A DNA stretch of 64,000 bases from an uncultured Bacteroidota bacterium (GTDB lineage Bacteria > Bacteroidota > Bacteroidia > Bacteroidales > P3): contig CACWPQ010000014.1 of the NCBI GenBank assembly GCA_902762805.1, forward strand, positions 1 through 64,000, given 5' to 3'. The translations under genes and the position numbers were made by a program. How positions within the stretch are numbered: the stretch's first letter is position 1; every line of letters begins with the position of its first letter. The notes below the pieces were generated by a model. The model was not told the origin of the DNA and searched no databases. It worked only from the letters and a program-made list of their open reading frames with translations. Positions 11,962 through 19,705 of the stretch are shown piece by piece.

Positions 11962-12480
11962 ATGGCAGAAGTAAATATCAAAAGAGTAAAGTCAAGCGAG
12001 ATTGAATTCAAGGATCGCCTCGTTGCAATCAATCGCGTCACCAAGGTAACCAAAGGTGGTAGAACCTTCACCTTCGCCGCCATCGTTGTTATCGGTAACG
12101 AAAACGGTGTGGTCGGCTACGGTCTCGGCAAAGCCAAGGAAGTTCAGGCCGCCGTCCAGAAGGGCGTCGATGATGCCAAGAAAAATCTCATCCGTATCCC
12201 CGTGCTGAAGGGTACTATCCCTCACGAACAGTGTGGCAAATACAGTGGTGCCAAGGTCTTCCTGAAGCCTGCAGCTCCTGGTACCGGTGTCATTGCCGGT
12301 GGCGCCATGCGTGCCGTTCTGGAGAGTGTGGGTGTGAAGGACGTGCTTGCCAAGAGCAAGGGTTCCTCTAATCCTCACAGTGTTGTGAAGGCCACTATCA
12401 ATGCCCTCCTCCAGATGAAGGATCCCTACACCGTCTCTCAGCTCCGTGGTATCTCTCTCGACAAAGTGTTTAACGGCTAA
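11962..12480 (+). CDS. rpsE: 30S ribosomal protein S5
   Basis: S5 contributes to mRNA unwinding and decoding fidelity. It has 172 residues. The N-terminal dsRNA-binding-like domain ([20 protein letters not shown]) is followed by the conserved [11 protein letters not shown] and the C-terminal [19 protein letters not shown]. Confidence 0.97.
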   Translation: MAEVNIKRVKSSEIEFKDRLVAINRVTKVTKGGRTFTFAAIVVIGNENGVVGYGLGKAKEVQAAVQKGVDDAKKNLIRIPVLKGTIPHEQCGKYSGAKVFLKPAAPGTGVIAGGAMRAVLESVGVKDVLAKSKGSSNPHSVVKATINALLQMKDPYTVSQLRGISLDKVFNG

Positions 12481-12497
12481 AAATGGAGATTTAAGAA

Positions 12498-12683
12498 ATG
12501 GCAGAACAGAAACTCAGAATCAAGCAAGTCCGCAGCATCATCGGTCGCCCTGCCCGCCAGAAGCGCACCATGGAAGCTCTCGGTCTGAGAAAGATTAACC
12601 ACGTCCGTGAGGTGGTTGCCACTCCTCAAATCAAAGGTATGATTGAGAAGGTGAAGCACCTCATCGTTGTCGAAGAAATCTAA
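12498..12683 (+). CDS. rpmD: 50S ribosomal protein L30
   Basis: L30 is a small 50S protein of 61 residues. LRIKQVRSIIGRPARQKRTM and GLRKINH are family hallmarks. It lies in the conserved rpsE-rpmD-rplO order. Confidence 0.95.
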   Translation: MAEQKLRIKQVRSIIGRPARQKRTMEALGLRKINHVREVVATPQIKGMIEKVKHLIVVEEI

Positions 12684-12709
12684 CCAGTAATAAGAAAGGA
12701 AACATCATA

Positions 12710-13159
12710 ATGAACTTAAGCAATCTCAAACCCGCAGAAGGTTCCATCAAGCATTCCAAGCGTATCGGCCGTGGTGCCGGCTCTGGCAAAGGTGGCACTT
12801 CCACACGCGGTCACAAGGGTGCCAAGTCCCGCTCGGGCTACCACCAAAAGGTCGGTTTCGAGGGTGGCCAGATGCCCCTCTACCGCCGTGTCCCCAAGTT
12901 CGGTTTCAAGAATATCAACCGTGTTGAGTACGTCGGTATCAACATCGACACTCTGAACACCCTCGCCGAGTCCAAGAATATCACCGACTTCAGCGTCGAT
13001 GTTCTGAAGCAGAATGGTCTTATCTCCGGCAAGGACCGCGTCAAGATTCTTGGCCGTGGCGAACTTTCCAAGACCGTCAACGTCACCGCCCACGCTTTCT
13101 CGGCTACCGCCAAGAAGGCCATCGAAGACAAGGGTGGCGTAGCTACTGTTATTGAATAA
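12710..13159 (+). CDS. rplO: 50S ribosomal protein L15
   Basis: L15 is a late 50S assembly protein with a long glycine- and arginine-rich N-terminal extension, here around SKRIGRGAGSGKGGTSTRGH. It has 149 residues. FEGGQMPLYRRVPKFGF follows, then the globular domain with a C-terminal KKAIEDKGGVATVIE. secY starts 18 nt downstream. Confidence 0.97.
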   Translation: MNLSNLKPAEGSIKHSKRIGRGAGSGKGGTSTRGHKGAKSRSGYHQKVGFEGGQMPLYRRVPKFGFKNINRVEYVGINIDTLNTLAESKNITDFSVDVLKQNGLISGKDRVKILGRGELSKTVNVTAHAFSATAKKAIEDKGGVATVIE

Positions 13160-13177
13160 ACAAGTCATCAATTACCA

Positions 13178-14533
13178 ATGAAGCGTTTTATACAGACACT
13201 TAAAAACATCTGGTCGATAGAAGACCTGCGCAAGAGGATTCTCTACACCCTCGGACTGGTTCTCATCTATCGCATTGGCTCCTATGTCGTGCTGCCAGGT
13301 GTTGACCCCTCTCAGCTCGGTGCGCTGCGTCAGCAGGGTTCCGAAGGTCTGATGGGCCTTCTCAACATGTTCTCGGGTGGTGCATTCTCCAATGCCTCTG
13401 TCTTTGCATTGGGTATCATGCCCTACATCACGGCCTCCATCGTCATCCAGCTCCTGGTGATGGTGGTCCCCAGATTCCAGAAGATGCAGAGGGAAGGTGA
13501 AAGTGGCCGTAGAAAGATGAATCAAATCACGCGAGGCCTCACCGTCCTCGTCACCGGTCTGCAGGCGCCGGCCTACATCACCAACATGATGTACCAGCTC
13601 AACGCCTCGTCCACTGCTCTGCATCCCTTCGACGGCAGCGGACCCTCGCTGTTTTTCTGGGTGAGCAGTATCATCATCCTCATCTGTGGCACTCTCTTTG
13701 TCATGTGGCTTGGCGAGCGCATCACCGACAAGGGTGTTGGCAACGGTATCTCGCTTCTGATTATGATTGGTATCATCGCCCGTCTACCCTTCGCCCTGTC
13801 GGCCGAGTTCGCCTCGCGTCTGACCGAAGGTGGCGGATTGGTGATGTTCTTGTTCGAACTGGTGGTGCTGCTGGCAGTCATCTTGCTGGTCATCCTGCTC
13901 GTGCAGGGCACCCGCCGTATCCCCGTCCAGTATGCCAAACGCATCGTCGGCAACAAGCAGTATGGTGGTGTGCGCCAGTACATCCCCATCAAGGTCAACG
14001 CCGCCGGCGTCATGCCCATCATCTTCGCTCAGGCCATCATGTTCCTGCCCATCACCTTCCTGGGCTTCAACAACGACAGCCCCTCGAAGTTCTGGATGGC
14101 ATTCGCTGACTACAACAGCTTCTGGTACAATGTCGTCTTCGGCATCCTCGTGGTGATTTTCACCTACTTCTACACCGCCATTGCCATCAACCCCAATCAG
14201 ATGGCTGAGGACATGAAGAAGAATGGTGGCTTCATCCCCGGTGTCAAACCCGGCAAGAAGACCGCCGAGTACCTCGAGGGCATCCTCTCGAAGATCACCC
14301 TCCCGGGCTCCATCTTCCTGGCCGTCGTGGCCGTGTTGCCCGCTGTTGTGCGCCTGTTCGGTGTGAACACCCAGTTCGCTCAGTTCTATGGCGGCACCTC
14401 GCTGCTCATCCTCGTCGGTGTCGTACTCGACACCCTGCAGCAGATTGAGAGCCACCTCCTTATGCGCCACTACGATGGTCTGACCAAGACGGGTCGCATC
14501 AAGGGTCGCTCCTCCATGTCCATCCAAGCCTAA
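13178..14533 (+). CDS. secY: protein translocase subunit SecY
   Basis: SecY is the channel of the general secretion pathway in the inner membrane. At 451 residues it has the expected ten hydrophobic segments. Visible signatures are GIMPYITASIVIQLL, the segment around AKRIVGNKQYGGVRQYIPIKVNAAGVMPIIFAQ, and the cytoplasmic C-terminal loop before the last two helices. Its place between rplO and map is standard for the spc operon. secE and secG are not in the window. Confidence 0.97.
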   Translation: MKRFIQTLKNIWSIEDLRKRILYTLGLVLIYRIGSYVVLPGVDPSQLGALRQQGSEGLMGLLNMFSGGAFSNASVFALGIMPYITASIVIQLLVMVVPRFQKMQREGESGRRKMNQITRGLTVLVTGLQAPAYITNMMYQLNASSTALHPFDGSGPSLFFWVSSIIILICGTLFVMWLGERITDKGVGNGISLLIMIGIIARLPFALSAEFASRLTEGGGLVMFLFELVVLLAVILLVILLVQGTRRIPVQYAKRIVGNKQYGGVRQYIPIKVNAAGVMPIIFAQAIMFLPITFLGFNNDSPSKFWMAFADYNSFWYNVVFGILVVIFTYFYTAIAINPNQMAEDMKKNGGFIPGVKPGKKTAEYLEGILSKITLPGSIFLAVVAVLPAVVRLFGVNTQFAQFYGGTSLLILVGVVLDTLQQIESHLLMRHYDGLTKTGRIKGRSSMSIQA

Positions 14534-14548
14534 AATCAAGCGCAGACA

Positions 14549-15316
14549 ATGATTCTCCTTAAGACCAAAGAAGAAATAGCGCTCATACGTGACGCCGCCC
14601 TCCTCCTCGGGAAAACCCTCGCGGAGGTGGGCCGTCATATACACCCGGGTGTAACCACCGCCTTCCTCAATCAGATTGGCGAGCAGTACATCCGCGACCA
14701 CGGCGCCATTCCTCTTTGCAAGGGCTACGAGGGGTTCCCGTCGGCATTCTGCATCTCGGTCAATGATGTGGTGGTGCACGGCATCCCCGGCGAGCGCTTC
14801 ATTAAGGAGGGTGACAATGTCTCGCTCGACTGTGTCATCTCGCTCAACGGCTATGTGGCCGACTCTGCCTACACTTTCGGGGTGGGGGAGGTGTCGCCCG
14901 AGGTCAGTCGGCTGATGAAGGTGACCAAGGAGGCACTCTATATCGGACTGGACAAGTGCAAGGCCGGCAACCGCGTGGGTGACATCAGCCACGCCATCCA
15001 GATGCATTGCGAGAAGAACGGCTACTCCGTCGTCCGCGAGCTTTGCGGCCATGGCGTGGGGCTCAAGATGCACGAATCGCCCAACGTGCCCAACTACGGC
15101 ACCCCCGGCACCGGTCCCCTGCTCAAGGAAGGCATGGTCATCGCCGTGGAGCCGATGGTCTGCATGGGCTCGAAGAATGTCAAGTTCTCCAAGTCCGACG
15201 GCTGGACCTGCAGCACCAAGGACGGCAAGCCCGCGGCTCACTTCGAGCACACCGTCGCCATCACCGCCAACGGCCCCGACATCCTGACAACCTTCGATTT
15301 TATAGAGAACAAATAA
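14549..15316 (+). CDS. map: methionine aminopeptidase, type I
   Basis: This enzyme removes the initiator methionine from nascent proteins with a dinuclear metal centre. It has 255 residues. The metal ligands can be placed: Asp in SLDCVISLNG and in VADSAYTF, His in GHGVGLKMHE, Glu in VEPMVCMG and Glu in FEHTVAITANG. The substrate-contact stretch CISVNDVVVHGIPGER is also present. It follows secY by 15 nt, as in many spc operons. Confidence 0.97.
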   Translation: MILLKTKEEIALIRDAALLLGKTLAEVGRHIHPGVTTAFLNQIGEQYIRDHGAIPLCKGYEGFPSAFCISVNDVVVHGIPGERFIKEGDNVSLDCVISLNGYVADSAYTFGVGEVSPEVSRLMKVTKEALYIGLDKCKAGNRVGDISHAIQMHCEKNGYSVVRELCGHGVGLKMHESPNVPNYGTPGTGPLLKEGMVIAVEPMVCMGSKNVKFSKSDGWTCSTKDGKPAAHFEHTVAITANGPDILTTFDFIENK

Positions 15317-15350
15317 GAATAATAAAAGCACACACGGTAAGTAAAACAGA

Positions 15351-15569
15351 ATGGCAAAACAGGCATCCATACAACTGGACGGCACCGTCCTCGAGTCCCT
15401 CGGCAACGCCATGTTCCGCGTCGAACTTGAAAACGGGCATCAGATTATTGCACACATCTCCGGCAAGATGCGCATGCACTACATCAAGATTCTCCCCGGA
15501 GACAAGGTGCAAATCGAAATGTCGCCCTACGACCTCTCCAAAGGCCGTATCACTTACCGCCACAAATAA
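15351..15569 (+). CDS. infA: translation initiation factor IF-1
   Basis: IF-1 is a single OB-fold protein of 72 residues that blocks the A site during initiation. [20 protein letters not shown] and [19 protein letters not shown] are the conserved strands. It sits between map and rpmJ, the usual neighbourhood. Confidence 0.97.
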   Translation: MAKQASIQLDGTVLESLGNAMFRVELENGHQIIAHISGKMRMHYIKILPGDKVQIEMSPYDLSKGRITYRHK

Positions 15570-15607
15570 GAGAAGAAGTACAAACAAGATTAATAATTAC
15601 ACACATC

Positions 15608-15724
15608 ATGAAAGTAAGAGTCTCCGTAAAGAAAAGATCGCCCGAGTGCAAAGTGGTGCGCCGCCACGGGGTGGTCTATGTCATCAACAAGAAAAATCCT
15701 AAATTCAAACAAAGACAAGGATAA
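15608..15724 (+). CDS. rpmJ: 50S ribosomal protein L36, zinc-free form
   Basis: The 38-codon gene starts [19 protein letters not shown] and ends in [10 protein letters not shown]. Classical L36 binds zinc with three Cys and one His. Only one of these Cys (residue 14) remains, so this is the zinc-free form known from Bacteroidetes. It lies 38 nt after infA and 23 nt before rpsM, exactly where L36 is expected. Confidence 0.95.
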   Translation: MKVRVSVKKRSPECKVVRRHGVVYVINKKNPKFKQRQG

Positions 15725-15747
15725 TTAAAAAACAATAAAAACGATTT

Positions 15748-16125
15748 ATGGCACGTATTGCAGGTATTGACTTACCCAAGAACAAAAGAGGAGAGATAGG
15801 CTTGACCTATATCTACGGTATCGGACGCAGCACCGCCAAAGAGATCCTGGCCAAGGCCGGCATCGACGAAGGCAAGAAGGTGCAGGACTGGACCGACGAC
15901 GAGCAGAACGCCCTCCGCACCATCATCAACGATGAGTACAAGGTCGAAGGCGCCCTCCGCTCCGAGGTGCAGATGAACATCAAGCGACTGATGGACATCG
16001 GTTGCTATCGTGGTGTCCGCCACCGTATCGGTCTGCCCCTCCGTGGCCAGAGCACCAAGAACAATGCTCGCACTCGCAAGGGTAAGAAGAAAACTATCGC
16101 TAACAAGAAGAAAGCTACCAAGTAA
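15748..16125 (+). CDS. rpsM: 30S ribosomal protein S13
   Basis: S13 connects the 30S head to the 50S central protuberance and P-site tRNA. It has 125 residues, starts [20 protein letters not shown] and carries [19 protein letters not shown]. It opens the alpha gene order rpsM-rpsK-rpsD-rpoA-rplQ. Confidence 0.97.
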   Translation: MARIAGIDLPKNKRGEIGLTYIYGIGRSTAKEILAKAGIDEGKKVQDWTDDEQNALRTIINDEYKVEGALRSEVQMNIKRLMDIGCYRGVRHRIGLPLRGQSTKNNARTRKGKKKTIANKKKATK

Positions 16126-16220
16126 GAAGTAATGGTTGTAGCGCCCCAGCCGCGGATTAGATTATAGGACATATAGGAGCGGTTGGCAGTAAAGAAACAA
16201 AGTAAATCAAGCAAAAACAA

Positions 16221-16610
16221 ATGGCAAAAACTTCCAAACCGACCAAAAGAAGAGTCGTAAAAGTTGAACCTCAGGGAAGAGCATGCATCTTTGCATCCTT
16301 CAACAACGTCATCATCTCGCTGACGAACAACGCCGGTCAAGTGATTTCTTGGTCCTCTGCTGGAAAAATGGGCTTCCGCGGATCGAAGAAAAACACTCCG
16401 TATGCCGCACAGATGGCTGCGGAAGATTGCGGCAAAGTTGCTTATGATTTGGGCCTAAGAAAAGTCAAGGTCTTTGTAAAAGGACCCGGTCAAGGACGTG
16501 AATCTGCAATCCGCGCAATCAACACCTGCGGCATCGAAGTGATGGAAATCACCGACGTCACCCCCCTGCCCCACAATGGTTGCCGCCCCCCCAAGCGTCG
16601 TCGTGTGTAA
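16221..16610 (+). CDS. rpsK: 30S ribosomal protein S11
   Basis: S11 lies on the 30S platform near the mRNA exit. It has 129 residues with [21 protein letters not shown]-type strands and the conserved end [18 protein letters not shown]. The 95-nt spacer after rpsM is longer than most in the block; I see no clear promoter in it. Confidence 0.97.
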   Translation: MAKTSKPTKRRVVKVEPQGRACIFASFNNVIISLTNNAGQVISWSSAGKMGFRGSKKNTPYAAQMAAEDCGKVAYDLGLRKVKVFVKGPGQGRESAIRAINTCGIEVMEITDVTPLPHNGCRPPKRRRV

Positions 16611-16641
16611 TTATTAATCTTTTAAAAGAACAACTCAAAAA

Positions 16642-17247
16642 ATGGCAAGATACACAGGTCCCAAGACCAAAATCGCACGCAAGTTCCACGAGCCCATCTA
16701 CGGCCCGGACAAGAATTACGAGAAGCGCCCCTATGCTCCCGGCATGCACGGCCAGAACCGTCGCCGCGGCAAACTCTCCGAGTACGGCGTACAGCTGCAG
16801 GAGAAGCAGAAGGCCAAATACACCTACGGCATCCTCGAGCGCCAGTTCCGCAAACTCTACGCCGAAGCCTCCCGTCGCGGCGGCATCACCGGTGAGGAAC
16901 TGATGAAACTCATCGAGGCCCGCCTCGACAACGTCGTCTACCGCCTCGGCCTCGCCCGCAGCCGCGCACAGGCCCGCCAGCTCGTCTCCCACCGCCACAT
17001 CGCCGTCAACGGCAACGTGGTCAACATCCCTTCCTATTCTTTGAAAGAGGGCGATGTCGTTTCGGTTCGCGAGCGCAGCAAATCGCTCGAAATCATCACC
17101 GACTCCCTCGCCTCGCGCGCCAACAACTATCCTTGGCTCGAATGGGACGGCAACGCCATGAGCGGCAAATTCGTCAGCTTCCCCCAGCGCGCCGACATCC
17201 CCGAGAACATCAACGAGCAGCTCATCGTCGAGCTCTACTCCAAGTAA
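16642..17247 (+). CDS. rpsD: 30S ribosomal protein S4
   Basis: S4 initiates 30S assembly and, in proteobacteria, represses the alpha operon. It has 201 residues. The S4 RNA-binding domain is [20 protein letters not shown] followed by [19 protein letters not shown]. The N-terminus lacks the cysteine zinc knuckle found in some orthologs. Confidence 0.97.
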   Translation: MARYTGPKTKIARKFHEPIYGPDKNYEKRPYAPGMHGQNRRRGKLSEYGVQLQEKQKAKYTYGILERQFRKLYAEASRRGGITGEELMKLIEARLDNVVYRLGLARSRAQARQLVSHRHIAVNGNVVNIPSYSLKEGDVVSVRERSKSLEIITDSLASRANNYPWLEWDGNAMSGKFVSFPQRADIPENINEQLIVELYSK

Positions 17248-17320
17248 TGGTCTTGGCACATAAAGCCTGATGCCCGCGCAACTCAGGCACGAGTAAAAAC
17301 AAAGAAAGAAAGGATATAAA

Positions 17321-18313
17321 ATGGCAATACTATCATTCCAAAAGCCCGACAAGGTGGTCATGCTCGAAGCTGACGACTTCCGCGGTACCTTCGAATTCCG
17401 TCCGCTGGAGCCCGGCTACGGCACTACCATCGGCAACGCCCTGCGTCGCGTCCTTCTCTCTTCGCTCGAAGGCTATGCTATCACTTCCGTCCAAATCAAA
17501 GGCGTCGACCACGAATTCTCCTCGCTCCCCGGCGTGGTGGAAGACATGACCGACATCATCCTGCGACTGAAGCAGATACGCTTCCGCCAACAGCTGGAGG
17601 ATACCGACCACGAGAAACTCTCCTTCACGGTCAAAAACCAGACCGTCTTCAAGGCCGGCGACCTCAACAACTACCTCAACGGATTCCAAGTGCTCAACCC
17701 CGAACTCGAAATCTGCCACATGGAAGCCCAGACCGAGCTCGAAGTCAGCCTCTCCATCGACAAGGGTCGTGGCTACGTCCCCGCCGACGAGAACAAGCGC
17801 CCCACCGACCCCATCGGTGTCATCGCCATCGACTCCATCCACACCCCCATCAAAAAAGTCATGTACGCCGTCGACGACTACCGCGTCGAACAGCGCACCG
17901 ACTACGAGAAGCTCACCTTCGACATCGAGACCGACGGCTCCATCCACCCCAAAGAGGCCCTCAAAGAAGCCGCTGCCATCCTCATCCAGCACTTCCTCCT
18001 CTTCTCCGACGAGCGCATCACCCTCGAGGTCGAAACCAAGCCCGTGCAGGAAGACTTCGACGAAAGCACCAACCACATGCGCCAGCTCCTCAAAACCAAA
18101 CTCATCGACCTCGACCTCTCCGTCCGCGCACTCAACTGCCTCAAGGCCGCCGAAGTCGACACCCTGGGCGAGCTCGTAGCCTTCAACAAATCCGACCTGC
18201 TGAAATTCCGCAACTTCGGCAAAAAATCCCTCACCGAACTCGAAAACCTGGTAGCCTCCAAAAACCTCGAATTCGGCATGAACGTTGCAAAGTATAAACT
18301 TGATAAAGAATAA
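17321..18313 (+). CDS. rpoA: RNA polymerase alpha subunit
   Basis: Alpha dimerises to start RNA polymerase assembly, and its C-terminal domain contacts UP elements and activators. It has 330 residues. The N-terminal domain includes [21 protein letters not shown]; the C-terminal domain carries [20 protein letters not shown] and [13 protein letters not shown]. The position between rpsD and rplQ is universal. Confidence 0.98.
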   Translation: MAILSFQKPDKVVMLEADDFRGTFEFRPLEPGYGTTIGNALRRVLLSSLEGYAITSVQIKGVDHEFSSLPGVVEDMTDIILRLKQIRFRQQLEDTDHEKLSFTVKNQTVFKAGDLNNYLNGFQVLNPELEICHMEAQTELEVSLSIDKGRGYVPADENKRPTDPIGVIAIDSIHTPIKKVMYAVDDYRVEQRTDYEKLTFDIETDGSIHPKEALKEAAAILIQHFLLFSDERITLEVETKPVQEDFDESTNHMRQLLKTKLIDLDLSVRALNCLKAAEVDTLGELVAFNKSDLLKFRNFGKKSLTELENLVASKNLEFGMNVAKYKLDKE

Positions 18314-18322
18314 GAAAACAAT

Positions 18323-18838
18323 ATGAGACACGGTTGCAAAGTAAATCATCTGTCAAGAACCCACGCCCATCGCGTCGCCATGCTCTCCAACATGGCCACC
18401 TCGCTCATCATGCACAAACGCATCGAGACCACCGTGGCCAAAGCCAAGGCGCTCCGCGTGTACGTCGAGCCCATCATCAACCGCTCCAAAGAGGACTCCA
18501 CCCACAACCGCCGCATCGTCTTCAGCTACCTCCACAGCAAAGAGGCCGTCAACGAACTCTTCCGCGAAGTCTCGCAGAAAGTCGCCCAGCGCCCCGGTGG
18601 CTACACCCGCATCCTGAAGACCGGCATCCGCCACGGTGACAACTCCGAGATGTGCATCATCGAGCTCGTCGACTACAACGAGAACATGCTCCGCGAGCCC
18701 AAGGCCAAGAAAGCCAAGACCACCCGCCGCTCCCGCGCCAAGAAGGCCGACGCCGCTCCCGCTGCCGAAGCCCCTGTCGCCGAGGCTCCCGTGGTCGACA
18801 CTCCCGCTGCCGAGGCCGAAGCCCCCAAGGCCGAGTAA
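18323..18838 (+). CDS. rplQ: 50S ribosomal protein L17 with Ala/Pro-rich tail
   Basis: L17 lies near the tunnel exit. The core is standard ([20 protein letters not shown], and [19 protein letters not shown]). The protein is 171 residues, longer than the 116-130 of most orthologs, because a tail of about 40 residues rich in Ala, Pro, Glu and Lys follows the core. It is the last gene of the ribosomal block; terminator-like hairpins follow. Confidence 0.96.
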   Translation: MRHGCKVNHLSRTHAHRVAMLSNMATSLIMHKRIETTVAKAKALRVYVEPIINRSKEDSTHNRRIVFSYLHSKEAVNELFREVSQKVAQRPGGYTRILKTGIRHGDNSEMCIIELVDYNENMLREPKAKKAKTTRRSRAKKADAAPAAEAPVAEAPVVDTPAAEAEAPKAE

Positions 18839-18868
18839 ACCTCAACGGACAACAACGACAAATCCCAA

Positions 18869-18902
18869 GGGAAGCACATGCACGTGCTTCCCTTTTCTCT
18901 TT
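18869..18902 (+). terminator. terminator of the ribosomal block
   Basis: Perfect 9-bp stem GGGAAGCAC/GTGCTTCCC (18869-18892) with a 6-nt loop, followed by TTTTCTCTTT, 30 nt after the rplQ stop. Confidence 0.85.
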
Positions 18903-18947
18903 CACGGCAATGGTTTTACGACAACACTGACAACAGGGACAACTTTT

Positions 18948-18970
18948 GGAAAGCACAACATGTGCTTTCC
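18948..18970 (+). terminator. second, related hairpin after rplQ
   Basis: A 10-bp stem GGAAAGCACA/TGTGCTTTCC with an ACA loop. Its sequence resembles the first hairpin (GGGAAGCAC/GTGCTTCCC), but the T-run is poor (TATTG). It may be a back-up terminator or a decayed duplicate. Confidence 0.5.
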
Positions 18971-19011
18971 TATTGCTGACCACTTGCATGGATCCCCAGT
19001 GAAAAATATTT

Positions 19012-19043
19012 TTTGCCGTATGCGGAAAATATTCGTACTTTTG
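19012..19043 (+). promoter_or_regulatory. promoter of the 58-residue gene
   Basis: TTTG at 19012-19015, 20 bp, TACTTTTG at 19036-19043. The start codon is at 19072. Confidence 0.75.
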
Positions 19044-19071
19044 CAGCCGCAAACATACCCCAGATTGCAAG

Positions 19072-19248
19072 ATGAAAAAAGGAGACACGGTAAAGATATC
19101 GCCCGACCTGACCAACCGACCGGGCTGGATTGACGGCAAAGTGATAGAGGTGGAAGACAACTCGTTTGTCGGCACGGTCATCGTGGCCCAGACTGCCGAA
19201 GGCTTGATATTCTTTGGCCCGCTGAACCGTTTCAAACCTTATTGCTGA
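19072..19248 (+). CDS. small conserved-looking protein, unknown function
   Basis: A 58-residue reading frame starts MKKGDTVKISPDLTNRPGWI and ends PLNRFKPYC. It is too short for routine gene calling but has a good promoter 36 nt upstream. The alternation of short hydrophobic strands (DTVKIS, GKVIEVE, GTVIVAQ, GLIFFG) suggests a small beta-barrel of SH3 or KOW type. I recall similar short proteins in Bacteroidales but cannot name a family. It stands alone between the ribosomal block terminators and the leader RNA. Confidence 0.7.
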   Translation: MKKGDTVKISPDLTNRPGWIDGKVIEVEDNSFVGTVIVAQTAEGLIFFGPLNRFKPYC

Positions 19249-19353
19249 ACTGCCATGTACGCCATCAGCGACTAGATTCTGGTCTCCACAGTCTGCTCGC
19301 CAACGAGAGCTCTGTTTCCCGGCAACCTAAACTGTTGTCGGGGAAAATATTTT

Positions 19354-19384
19354 TTTGCCATGTCGCGAAAAGTTTGTAAATTTG
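19354..19384 (+). promoter_or_regulatory. promoter of leader RNA copy B
   Basis: TTTG at 19354-19357, 19 bp, TAAATTTG at 19377-19384. Transcription would start near 19390 and run about 316 nt before the first codon of the downstream gene. Confidence 0.75.
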
Positions 19385-19389
19385 CACCC

Positions 19390-19705
19390 GATTTCCGGCG
19401 CGAGTTCCATTGCCGGAGGATGCAAGAAAAGCATTGCTTTTATTGTCCTTTAACAGAAATTTTGGCAAAACTTCAAGAAGGAGGACGGAGCATTATTTGC
19501 TTTCGCTTGGTTGTGTATGCTGCTCACTTCTGCATACCGGCAGGCGTGAGATAAGTTCCTTCGACCGTTCCTTCCAAGGTTAGCCAAAGCCTCTGTTAAG
19601 ACGGACATGAGCACATAAGTCTCATGCCTTTCTTATTTGTGCAACACCCCAACAAAGGAACCCGCCTCACTGGAGGCTTGGAGGCGGAAAACAAAAAACT
19701 CAATC
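19390..19705 (+). ncRNA. long structured 5' leader, copy B
   Basis: This non-coding leader of about 316 nt is homologous to the leader at 43755-44068 (minus strand). Shared blocks are TGCAAGAAAAGCATTGCTTT (19421-19440), GGCGTGAGA (19543-19551) and CTCATGCCTTTCTTATTT (19621-19638). Hairpins visible: CCGGC/GCCGG around a GCGAG loop just after the start, CTCAC/GTGAG around 19523-19550, and CCGCCTC/GAGGCGG directly before the coding region (about 19660-19688). A 64-codon open frame overlapping its 5' part starts upstream of the promoter -7 box and is not credible. Whether it is a cis-regulatory leader or an independent RNA cannot be told from sequence. Confidence 0.75.

Noticed and set aside
19360-19554. 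64-codon open frame in leader RNA B
   Set aside because: Its start codon lies between the -33 and -7 boxes, upstream of the predicted transcript, and the homologous leader A does not keep it.
19390-19705. leader RNA interpreted as tmRNA, RNase P RNA or 6S RNA
   Set aside because: No tRNA-like ends or tag frame for tmRNA, no recognisable RNase P core motifs, too long for 6S, and two copies occur each directly in front of a coding region.
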